From positions 1-10,651 of the forward strand of contig JACQWU010000242.1 in NCBI GenBank assembly GCA_016209155.1: a stretch of DNA of 10,651 nucleotides, written 5' to 3'. The notes under the pieces are model-generated. The model made no database searches and was not told the DNA's origin. It was given only the letters and a program-made list of their open reading frames with translations. This DNA is from Candidatus Desantisiibacteriota bacterium (GTDB lineage Bacteria; JACRDZ01). Positions 1 to 5,805 of this stretch are shown in pieces; within the stretch, counting starts at the first letter, position 1, and each line of letters begins with the position of its first letter. Made by a program: the position numbers and the translations under genes.

Positions 1-192
1 GCTCAAGATAACCAAATTTTATGCTCTGCTAATTTTGCTCAACCACTATTTCAAGCACATAAAATGAAAGAATTGATCCATATTGGACAGCATCCGATAA
101 AACATGGTGAAGAAATTGATTTATTCAATTATTGTAAAGAAGGAGAGTTTGGCAATTCCCAACCTCCAAAATCTAAATATACAAAAAAATAA
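1..192 (+). CDS. C-terminal tail of an unidentified protein, possibly a class III adenylate/guanylate cyclase
   Basis: The frame is open from the first base and stops with TAA at 190-192, so only the last 63 residues are visible and the start lies outside the window. No catalytic motif is present. The pattern ILCS...F at residues 6-12, then LIHIGQHPIKHGEEIDLFNY at 33-52, then FGN and QPP, resembles the end of class III nucleotide cyclase domains. There a 'vlvs' strand is followed by 'lGeh.lKg...p..ly.l' and a short proline-containing tail. That similarity is from memory and weak. The TAA is 8 bp before the radical SAM gene, so the two are probably co-transcribed. If the cyclase reading is wrong, this is simply an unknown protein. 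Confidence 0.5.
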   Translation, partial: AQDNQILCSANFAQPLFQAHKMKELIHIGQHPIKHGEEIDLFNYCKEGEFGNSQPPKSKYTKK

Positions 193-200
193 AGGCTACT

Positions 201-1298
201 ATGGAATATTATATATACATAACCAAAAATTGTAATCTGTCATGTCAATATTGTTGTGGGAAAAATATTATTCAAAACACCAAAACAAATTCTATCGTTA
301 CAGGACAGAAATCTCTATCAAACACAATAAAATATATTATTAGTGACAGTATTAAAAATATGCACAAAGATAATACTATTGTATTTTATGGTGGTGAACC
401 ACTTTTAAATCAAGGCGATATTATCAAAGTAATAAAAAACACCTACGATAAAAATAATTTTAGATATCTACTTTATACAAATGGACTTTTATTGAATAAT
501 ATTGACCCCTTTTTACTAAAACATATTGATTATCTATTTGTTTCTATTGATGGGGAAGAGTCTATACATAATAATAACAGAGGACAAAATACTTATGAAA
601 AAATAATTAATAATCTGAATTCTATAAAATCTAGTTTTAATGGGGAAACAGTTGCCAGATTAACTATAACTAAAGAATCAAAAGTAGATCAGGCAGTTTT
701 ATCTTTAATCAATTATTTTGATAATATTTTCTGGCAAATCGTAAGTTCTGGAAATTTAATTAATTCAGAAATATTTTTGAATAATTATACCCATGGGATA
801 TCAAACCTGTTAAATTATTGGATTTCTAATATTAATAATGGGATAGTAAAAAATTTAATTCCATTTCAATCAATAATGACATCAATTTTATGTGATGTTC
901 AACATAGACATTTACGATGTGGTTGTGGAAGCACACTAAGAGTAATAGATATTGAAGGGAATATACATCTCTGTGATGAAATCATGTGCGATAAAAAAAT
1001 AAAAACTGAAAAATATTTAATAAATGATAATTTTAATCCTGAATATTGGATAACCGAAAAATTGAATCAAGACTGTGAAAACTGTGAGATAAAATATCTT
1101 TGTGGTGGACGCTGCTTACATACAATGTTATCCCGACCACAAGAAGAGTTTCGTTTTTATTGTAAACTTACAAATGATACAATAAATCAACTAAGGAATG
1201 TGGTGCCAATAGCCAAAGAAGCTTTAATAAAAAATAAAATAGATATAAATCAATTCAATACTTATTTAGCCAGAAATGGAACAGAACAAATTCCTTAA
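201..1298 (+). CDS. Radical SAM/SPASM protein, putative peptide-modifying enzyme
   Basis: This 365-residue protein has the full layout of a radical SAM enzyme with a C-terminal SPASM domain. The CxxxCxxC loop that binds the SAM [4Fe-4S] cluster is C11, C15 and C18, only ten residues from the N-terminus. FYGGEPLLN at 62-70 is the GGE motif that contacts SAM. The SPASM signature is complete: C242-x10-G253-x4-C258, then C292-x2-C295-x5-C301-x3-C305, and C321 as the last ligand; C240 and C263 are extra. SPASM proteins mostly mature ribosomally made peptides or activate sulfatases in the cytoplasm. The short N-terminus and its wording recall the AF1577-like putative peptide-modifying group. No precursor peptide is recognisable beside it, so the substrate is unknown. 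The ATG at 201 follows AAAGG at 191-195 with a 5-nt gap. The gene looks even richer in A/T than the genes to its right. Confidence 0.85.
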   Translation: MEYYIYITKNCNLSCQYCCGKNIIQNTKTNSIVTGQKSLSNTIKYIISDSIKNMHKDNTIVFYGGEPLLNQGDIIKVIKNTYDKNNFRYLLYTNGLLLNNIDPFLLKHIDYLFVSIDGEESIHNNNRGQNTYEKIINNLNSIKSSFNGETVARLTITKESKVDQAVLSLINYFDNIFWQIVSSGNLINSEIFLNNYTHGISNLLNYWISNINNGIVKNLIPFQSIMTSILCDVQHRHLRCGCGSTLRVIDIEGNIHLCDEIMCDKKIKTEKYLINDNFNPEYWITEKLNQDCENCEIKYLCGGRCLHTMLSRPQEEFRFYCKLTNDTINQLRNVVPIAKEALIKNKIDINQFNTYLARNGTEQIP

Positions 1299-1321
1299 CT
1301 TTTGTTTTAATTTTACCTCTC

Positions 1322-1351
1322 TTGCCCATTATTCCCTCATAGTCCTATAAT
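1322..1351 (+). promoter_or_regulatory. Possible sigma70-type promoter of the ATPase gene
   Basis: A perfect -10 hexamer TATAAT lies at 1346-1351. An 18-bp spacer separates it from TTGCCC at 1322-1327, which matches the -35 consensus at four of six positions. Transcription would begin near 1358, almost at the GTG start codon, so the message would be nearly leaderless. In DNA this AT-rich a chance TATAAT is common, so confidence is modest. Confidence 0.35.
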
Positions 1352-1360
1352 AAAAGGACT
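1341..1360 (+). repeat. 6-bp inverted repeat touching the ATPase start codon
   Basis: AGTCCT at 1341-1346 and AGGACT at 1355-1360 are perfect reverse complements around an 8-nt loop. The right arm includes most of the only Shine-Dalgarno-like sequence (AAAGGA) and ends directly before the GTG at 1361. It could mask the ribosome site in a longer transcript or be an operator. Its overlap with the TATAAT at 1346-1351 fits either idea. Confidence 0.5.
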
Positions 1361-2539
1361 GTGTTTCAAAATATTAACGACAATAAAATAACTTTCTTCG
1401 CCGAAACCAATTTCCGGGGAATAAACAAAAAATTTGGTATTAGAAAAAAGGATCGCCGGGGACATATGTATATTATCGGTAAAACCGGCACTGGGAAATC
1501 AACCCTTATATCCCATCTTATTAAGTCAGACATACAAAATAATGAAGGTTTTGCGTTGATTGATCCGCATGGTGATTTAGCCGAAAAAATATTAAGAATG
1601 ATTCCTGATAACAGAAAAGATGATGTGATGTATTTTAATCCGGGAGATAGGGATCATAAAATCAGTTTTAATATTCTGGAATACAAAAAGCCCGAAGACA
1701 AATATTTAGTTGCTTCGGGGCTTATTAGCATAATGAAGAAATTATGGGCAGAGTTTTGGGGTCCGAGATTAGAGCATATTTTAAGAAATACAGTGCTTAC
1801 TATTTTGGAGTTTCCTCAGATGGGAACTTTATTCTGGATACCAAAATTATTAACTGATGATTATTTTAGAAAAGAAATGATATGCAAGGTGCTGAATAAG
1901 CAGGTAAAAGAATTTTGGTTTTTAGAGTTTGAAAAATATTCACCAGCTTTTCGTAAGGAAGCAGTTTCTCCTATTCTTAATAAAGTAGGGCAGTTTCTTT
2001 CTAATCCTCACATTGCCAGAATATTTACAGAGCCAAAAAGCAGTTTTGATATTAGAGATATAATGGATAACGGTAAAATATTTATTGCTAATCTTGCTAA
2101 AGGTAAAATCGGTGAAGACAATGCAACGCTTCTCGGAGCAATGCTTACAACAAAAATGGAGTTGACTGCTTTATCAAGAGCGAATATCCCCGAAAATGGA
2201 AGAAAAGATTTTTACCTTTATGCTGATGAATTCCCCTGTTATATTACTGAAAGCTTTTCCTCAGCACTCTCTCAAGTCCGGAAATATGGATTATGCCTTA
2301 TACTCGCTAATCAATACCTGAATCAATTGGACGACAAAACCAGAGGAGCTATTTTTGGCAATGTTGGCACAATTATTTCTTTTAGGGTAGGGGCAGAAGA
2401 TGCGGAATACCTGGCAAGCGAATTTTATCCGGAATTTAATAAAAATGATTTTATCGATTTGCCGTATTACCATATTTATTTACGGATGATGATTAATGGA
2501 GTGGTGAGTAAGGGATTTAGCGGGAGAGTTATTAACTAA
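1361..2539 (+). CDS. VirD4/DUF87-like P-loop ATPase (type IV secretion DNA-binding family)
   Basis: The 392-residue product is a P-loop ATPase of the DUF87/VirD4-TraG-related family, which pumps or positions DNA or protein substrates. The N-terminal FAETNFRGINKKFGIRKKDRRGHMYIIG is typical of the soluble versions. It is followed by Walker A GKTGTGKST at 40-48, the conserved FALIDPHGD at 64-72, the Walker B-like FYLYADEF at 284-291, and LILANQYLNQL at 313-323. No membrane segment is visible, so a membrane partner would be needed for secretion. The protein ends at about 'VSKGFSGRVIN', close to the end of the conserved core and a little shorter than many relatives. The start is GTG: an in-frame TAG at 1340-1342 blocks extension, and the next ATG (codon 36) would remove conserved sequence. 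Such ATPases are frequent on plasmids and integrative elements, which fits the broken tRNA and direct repeats downstream. Confidence 0.85.
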   Translation: MFQNINDNKITFFAETNFRGINKKFGIRKKDRRGHMYIIGKTGTGKSTLISHLIKSDIQNNEGFALIDPHGDLAEKILRMIPDNRKDDVMYFNPGDRDHKISFNILEYKKPEDKYLVASGLISIMKKLWAEFWGPRLEHILRNTVLTILEFPQMGTLFWIPKLLTDDYFRKEMICKVLNKQVKEFWFLEFEKYSPAFRKEAVSPILNKVGQFLSNPHIARIFTEPKSSFDIRDIMDNGKIFIANLAKGKIGEDNATLLGAMLTTKMELTALSRANIPENGRKDFYLYADEFPCYITESFSSALSQVRKYGLCLILANQYLNQLDDKTRGAIFGNVGTIISFRVGAEDAEYLASEFYPEFNKNDFIDLPYYHIYLRMMINGVVSKGFSGRVIN

Positions 2540-2621
2540 CTTATTTCGTATTTACATCATTTTTGAAATTATTAATATGGGTTTTAGTTATAACTATTGG
2601 AAAAATATTTTTTAAATATAG
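2540..2621. other. AT-rich gap without a recognised feature
   Basis: This is the first part of the 434-bp stretch between the ATPase and glgC. I see no coding frame, no GC-rich hairpin followed by a T run, and no promoter-like pair on either strand. The ATPase therefore has no obvious factor-independent terminator here. Confidence 0.5.
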
Positions 2622-2754
2622 TCAAATTACCACTACCTGAGGTGATGAGGCTTTTTTTTCTTCGATAATAAAATTTTTTTCGTTTTTATCTTCAATAATA
2701 TAATCATAATGTAATTTTTTCTTTGATATTACTGGGCAAAAGATATTTTTTCAT
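2622..2754 (-). pseudogene. Remnant of a small protein gene, broken by one base in an A run
   Basis: On the minus strand an ATG at 2754-2752 reads MKKYLLPSNIKEK and stops at TGA 2706-2704. From the same point a second frame reads LHYDYIIEDKNEKNFIIEEK followed by KASSPQVVVI and ends at TGA 2624-2622. The two halves join into one 43-residue charged peptide if a single A is removed from the six-A run at 2719-2714 (minus strand AAAAAA). The second half has a protein-like composition, but I do not recognise it. There is no clear ribosome site, and the start codon overlaps the tandem repeats. Alternatives are a chance frame or a homopolymer error. Confidence is low. Confidence 0.25.
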
Positions 2755-2796
2755 TGTAGCCAAATTGTAACCAAATTGTAACCAAATTGTAACCAA
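2753..2796. repeat. Four tandem 11-bp direct repeats (ATTGTAACCAA)
   Basis: The unit ATTGTAACCAA occurs four times head to tail at 2753-2763 (with one A-to-G change), 2764-2774, 2775-2785 and 2786-2796. An 11-bp period is about one helical turn, so a protein reading each unit would sit on one face of the DNA. This is the usual look of iterons, multi-copy operators, or the arm-type binding sites of tyrosine recombinases. It lies about 125 bp from the truncated tRNA, on the side facing the ATPase, which favours the recombinase reading. No integrase gene is in the window. Confidence 0.85.
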
Positions 2797-2922
2797 AACC
2801 ACCATAAAAGACATTAAAGGACGGAAAATATAGTAAAGAATAGAATGGACTTAATCCTTTGGAATTTAAAGGAAATTGGGAAAAACAAGGTAGTAGAAGG
2901 CTCATTTCAAAATTGCCCTGTT
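2797..2922. other. Gap between the tandem repeats and the tRNA fragment
   Basis: Nothing firm is visible. Two short frames cross it, a plus-strand one at 2845-2952 and a minus-strand one at 2905-2729. Both run through non-coding repeats or antisense tRNA sequence and look accidental. If this is an element end, this stretch would hold integrase core-flanking sequence. Confidence 0.4.
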
Positions 2923-2963
2923 CGCCGTGTGAAGGCAGTGCTCTCCCGCTGAGCTAATCGCCC
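2923..2963 (-). pseudogene. Truncated tRNA-Val(CAC), 5' half only
   Basis: Read on the minus strand from 2963, the sequence starts GGGCGAT (acceptor strand). It continues with TA and a D arm GCTC...GAGC with an AGCGGGA loop, then an anticodon stem CTGCC, a seven-base loop TTCACAC with anticodon CAC, and GGC. At the point where the stem should close (GGCAG expected) the sequence diverges to GGCGAACAGG. No variable loop, T arm or matching acceptor strand follows. The first 41 tRNA positions are therefore intact and the 3' half is missing. It cannot make a functional tRNA. The break in the anticodon stem-loop is a known crossover location for tyrosine integrases that use tRNA genes. It lies 10 bp after the glgC stop, in the same direction. 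A tRNA-derived fragment of other origin is the main alternative. Confidence 0.75.
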
Positions 2964-2973
2964 GTAGTTTAGA

Positions 2974-4194
2974 TTAGATTTTTTCATGGCGGGGAATAAT
3001 AATTATGCCCGAATCTGTTATTTTAAATCTTTTTGCGTCTTCTTCAAGATTATATCCTATTTTTGTCCCGGCGGGAATAACTGTTCCCTTATCTATTACG
3101 GCTTTTTTTATTTTAGAATAACGTCCTACAACAACACCTTCGAGAAGTATTGAATCGGTGATTTCACTGAAACTGTTGATTCTTACATTATTTGAAAGAA
3201 TCGAATTTTGCACTTTCCCTCCGCTTATTATTGAGCCGCTCGAAACAATAGAATCCAGAGCTATTCCGCGGCGTCCGCCTTCAGATGATTCCTGCGCAAA
3301 AACAAATTTTGCAGGTGGACATTGAAGTTGATAAGTGTGCAGCGGCCAGGTTGGATCATATAGATTGAACTGCGGATCAACCGATATCAGGTCCATATTT
3401 GCTTCCCAGTATGCATCTATAGTTCCAACATCACGCCAGTATTTTGCTTTCTTTTTATTTTCATCTTTAAAATTGTAAGCAAAAATATTTTTTTTCTCTC
3501 TGACCAGTTTTGGTATTATATCTTTACCGAAATCATGGTGAGTATCTGTTAATGAATCATCTTCCAATGCTTTAAAAAGTGTATTTGTGTTGAATATGTA
3601 AATCCCCATAGACATAAAACATTCATTTTCGCTGAAAGGAAGCGGCTTGCATTTTTTTGGTTTTTCTTCAAAGTTGATTATTTTATAATCTTCTTCTATT
3701 TCCAGAACACCGAATTCACTGCATTTATCTATCCCCATTTCGATTGCCGCAACGGTCGCTTCGGCATTTTTGCTTATATGATAGTCAAGCATTTCTCTGT
3801 AGTTCATTTTATAAATATGATCACCGGAAAGAATTATTACATAATCAGGATTTTCTTCCCTTATATTGTATATATTTTGATAAACAGCATCAGCTGTGCC
3901 GCGGTACCACTCTTCACTTATTCTTTTTTGCGGAGGGATAACATCAATGTATTCATATAAGTCTGTACTGAAGATGTTCCAGCCGAGATTTACATGCCGT
4001 GTTAATGAGAAAGATTTGTACTGTGTCAGGATGAAAATTTTACGTAGAGAGGAGTTAACGCAGTTACTGAGAGCAAAATCAATAATTCTATATATTCCAC
4101 CAAACGGGACAGCAGGTTTTGCTCTGTCTCTTGTGAGAGGGTAAAGCCGTTCTCCTTTACCTCCAGCTAGGATTGTCACTATAACTTTTGACAT
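2974..4194 (-). CDS. glgC: Glucose-1-phosphate adenylyltransferase (ADP-glucose pyrophosphorylase)
   Basis: GlgC makes ADP-glucose from glucose-1-phosphate and ATP, the committed step of bacterial glycogen synthesis, in the cytoplasm. The 406-residue length is normal. The nucleotidyltransferase signature LAGGKGERLYPLTRDRAKPA is at 9-28, followed by WYRGTADAV at 96-104, SGDHIYKMNY at 123-132, FEEKP at 175-179, SMGIYIF at 195-201 and YWRDVGTIDAYW at 252-263. Residues from about 310 form the left-handed beta-helix repeats typical of the C-terminal regulatory domain. The ATG at 4194-4192 has AAAGGA about 9 nt upstream. It is transcribed alone, away from the envelope genes, from the promoter at 4288-4261. 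No other glycogen gene is in the window. Its stop is followed within 10 bp by the broken tRNA, so the native 3' end of the transcript may have been disturbed. Confidence 0.97.
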   Translation of the reverse strand: MSKVIVTILAGGKGERLYPLTRDRAKPAVPFGGIYRIIDFALSNCVNSSLRKIFILTQYKSFSLTRHVNLGWNIFSTDLYEYIDVIPPQKRISEEWYRGTADAVYQNIYNIREENPDYVIILSGDHIYKMNYREMLDYHISKNAEATVAAIEMGIDKCSEFGVLEIEEDYKIINFEEKPKKCKPLPFSENECFMSMGIYIFNTNTLFKALEDDSLTDTHHDFGKDIIPKLVREKKNIFAYNFKDENKKKAKYWRDVGTIDAYWEANMDLISVDPQFNLYDPTWPLHTYQLQCPPAKFVFAQESSEGGRRGIALDSIVSSGSIISGGKVQNSILSNNVRINSFSEITDSILLEGVVVGRYSKIKKAVIDKGTVIPAGTKIGYNLEEDAKRFKITDSGIIIIPRHEKI

Positions 4195-4260
4195 AATAGA
4201 ATCCTTTCAGAGACAGAAGATACTCTGCGGTATGCTACAGGGTTCTTCATAATATTTTAA

Positions 4261-4288
4261 ATTATAACATATTGTTTTGAAAAATCAA
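4261..4288 (-). promoter_or_regulatory. Promoter of glgC
   Basis: On the minus strand, TTGATT (4288-4283) and a perfect TATAAT (4266-4261) are separated by 16 bp. They lie about 70 bp upstream of the glgC ATG, giving a leader of roughly 60 nt. The leader contains a small CAGAG...CTCTG hairpin just before the ribosome site. Confidence 0.6.
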
Positions 4289-4290
4289 AA

Positions 4291-4330
4291 TTTAATATTT
4301 CTCTGCGAGAAATTGCAGAGAAATATTAAA
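4291..4330. repeat. Perfect 16-bp inverted repeat (hairpin)
   Basis: TTTAATATTTCTCTGC (4291-4306) is the exact reverse complement of 4315-4330, around the 8-nt loop GAGAAATT. It lies just upstream of the glgC promoter and has no T tract, so it is not a classical terminator. The loop-plus-stem string GAGAAATTGCA recurs at 4447-4457, so it belongs to a larger repeat cluster reaching to about 4457. Confidence 0.8.
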
Positions 4331-4437
4331 TTCCCCATCTTGAATTTTTGGTAGGGGTTCGATTTATCGAACCCGTTTACGGGCTTGATAAATCAAGCCC
4401 CTACAATATTAAATTTCATTTTTTATCAAGATGGGAA
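4331..4437. repeat. Outer inverted repeat framing the double hairpin
   Basis: TTCCCCATCTTGA at 4331-4343 is matched in reverse complement by TCAAGATGGGAA at 4426-4437, with one G missing. AATATTAAATT also occurs as a direct repeat at 4322-4332 and 4406-4416. The 54-bp palindrome at 4351-4404 sits between these arms, which suggests insertion of one repeat unit into another. Confidence 0.6.
4351..4404. repeat. 54-bp double-hairpin palindromic element (REP/MITE-like)
   Basis: A 25-bp left half (4351-4375) and a 25-bp right half (4380-4404), separated by TTTA, form an imperfect palindrome with GTAGGGG and CCCCTAC at its ends. Each half is also a hairpin on its own: GGGTTCGAT/ATCGAACCC around TT, and GGGCTTGAT/ATCAAGCCC around AA. 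The halves differ at four positions, and all four fall into two base pairs that stay paired in each hairpin. It is non-coding and resembles the small palindromic repeats scattered through many bacterial genomes. Confidence 0.8.
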
Positions 4438-4461
4438 ATTTCTAGAGAGAAATTGCATGTT

Positions 4462-4491
4462 TTGACAAAAATAGATATTTTAGGATATAAT
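4462..4491 (+). promoter_or_regulatory. Consensus promoter of the envelope gene cluster
   Basis: TTGACA at 4462-4467 and TATAAT at 4486-4491 are both perfect sigma70-type hexamers, with an 18-bp spacer. Transcription would start near 4498 and leave a leader of about 90 nt before the ATG at 4591. It is the strongest promoter visible and probably serves 4591-9496. Confidence 0.8.
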
Positions 4492-4590
4492 AAGGAGATA
4501 TATCTGTATTATGGTTAATACTACAATCTAATTAATTTTAGTTTGAATGTATTTATATATGCTATTATCTGTATAAAAAAAGGAAAATAT

Positions 4591-5760
4591 ATGAAAGTAT
4601 TTTTTATTAGCACAGAGTACCCTCCATGCAAATCTTCCAGTGCTGATTATGTTTCCAATCTGTGTCAGCATTTTAAGTGGAAATCAGAAATAGATCCTTA
4701 CATAATAACATCAGTTATGCCTAATATTCCTTTTACTCAGGTTACGGACGATGGTATTTATATTTTCCGCATTATGGAGCATTGGGGGATAAAGGAGTTA
4801 AATAGAGTATTTAAATTGATAAAGAAAGAAAATCCTGAAGTAATTCATATACAATATAATGATGATAATTTTTCAAAAAAGTGGATGCTGAATATTCTGC
4901 CGTTTTTAATTAAAAAATACAGGCGCAATATTAAGATTATAAGCAGTTTATATAATGTTGAAAAAGAAAAAAAATTAAATTCTACCGGTATGGATCGTTT
5001 GCTTGCATCAAGCGACATAGTTATTGCAAAAACAGATTATGATTTTGATGTTTTAGTTTCCTTATTTCCCCATATTCAAAAAAAAGTAAAGAAAATATAT
5101 GTCAGGCCTAATATTATTTATAATCCCAAGATTACAGTAGACCGTGATGAAGTACGCAAAAGATTGAAATTGCAGGTAAATGGCACATTAATTTCATATT
5201 TCGGTTTTATTAATAAAGATAAAGGATTAGAATTTTTATTCCGTGCTTTAAGGCAGGTGCTTGATCGCGGACATAAAACAAAATTGCTTATTATTGGTGA
5301 ACCTGATTACAGAAATAAAGATTTAAATGCCAAATATAATGAAGATTTGAAAAAGCTATCCTATGCTCTTAATATTGAATCTGAAATTTTTTGGGCGGGA
5401 TATTGTTCTCCAAGAGATATTTCCATGTGTTTATTGTCTTCAGACATGGCAATTCTGCCTTTTATGGATGGAGAACCTTGTAAACACAGCAGTTTCTGGT
5501 CAGTGCTTGATCATGGAGTCCCGACAATCAGCACTTTTAATCCATCAAAATGTTTACCGGAAGGGATTAAAAATGAGGAAAATGTTATACTTATTCCTAG
5601 AAATAAAGTTGATGAGTTAGCGCTTATAATAACTAAATATATACAAGAACCGGAATTATTGAGACAGCTTGGTGAAAGAGGCAAAAAATTAGTTGATGAC
5701 AGATACTCATGGGAAAATGTTGTAAACAAATTGATAAGTATTTATAAAGAAAATGGTTAA
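4591..5760 (+). CDS. Glycosyltransferase, GT4-like (GT-B fold)
   Basis: The 389-residue protein has the two-lobed GT-B layout. The N-terminal lobe opens MKVFFISTEYPP, includes PEVIHIQYND at 82-91 and ends around VRPNIIYNP at 171-179. The C-terminal lobe has ISYFGFINKDKGLEFLFRAL at 201-220, LLIIGEP at 232-238, IFWAGYCSPRDI at 266-277 and DHGVPTIST at 307-315. Such enzymes move a sugar from a nucleotide donor to a glycan or lipid at the cytoplasmic face of the membrane. The classic GT4 E-x7-E pair is not evident: the second Glu position is Ser304 in the segment SSFWSVLDHG. This suggests an atypical subgroup, and donor and acceptor cannot be named. The start was set at ATG 4591 because AAAAGGA lies 6 nt before it and the family-typical N-terminus begins there; an upstream in-frame TTG at 4543 would add 16 unlikely residues. 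Confidence 0.85.
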   Translation: MKVFFISTEYPPCKSSSADYVSNLCQHFKWKSEIDPYIITSVMPNIPFTQVTDDGIYIFRIMEHWGIKELNRVFKLIKKENPEVIHIQYNDDNFSKKWMLNILPFLIKKYRRNIKIISSLYNVEKEKKLNSTGMDRLLASSDIVIAKTDYDFDVLVSLFPHIQKKVKKIYVRPNIIYNPKITVDRDEVRKRLKLQVNGTLISYFGFINKDKGLEFLFRALRQVLDRGHKTKLLIIGEPDYRNKDLNAKYNEDLKKLSYALNIESEIFWAGYCSPRDISMCLLSSDMAILPFMDGEPCKHSSFWSVLDHGVPTISTFNPSKCLPEGIKNEENVILIPRNKVDELALIITKYIQEPELLRQLGERGKKLVDDRYSWENVVNKLISIYKENG

Positions 5761-5805
5761 TTTAAACAATTTAAAGTCCAAAATTTAGGAAGGAAAACTA
5801 ATTAA

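Noticed and set aside
2631-2660. Dyad-like CCTGAGG with a following run of eight T after the ATPase gene, resembling a terminator
   Set aside because: The stem is only a few base pairs with almost no loop, and the T run is the antisense of Lys codons in the small minus-strand frame.
2729-2905. Minus-strand 58-codon frame running through the 11-bp repeats
   Set aside because: It is dominated by Phe, Leu, Tyr and Ser, as expected of AT-rich chance sequence. The repeat length is not a multiple of three, and no ribosome site precedes the ATG.
2845-2952. Plus-strand 35-codon frame starting MDLILWNL
   Set aside because: Its last third is the antisense of the tRNA fragment and it has no ribosome site, so it is a chance frame.
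3744-4144. Plus-strand frames inside glgC
   Set aside because: They are shadows on the opposite strand of an unmistakable glgC and have no recognisable domains.
4511-4531. Six-codon leader peptide frame (MVNTTI) after AAGGAG in the leader of the GT4-like gene
   Set aside because: It is too short, has a 13-nt ribosome-site spacing, no runs of one regulatory amino acid, and no attenuator hairpin.
4543-4590. TTG-initiated N-terminal extension of the GT4-like protein
   Set aside because: The ATG at 4591 has a proper ribosome site, and the conserved family N-terminus starts there.
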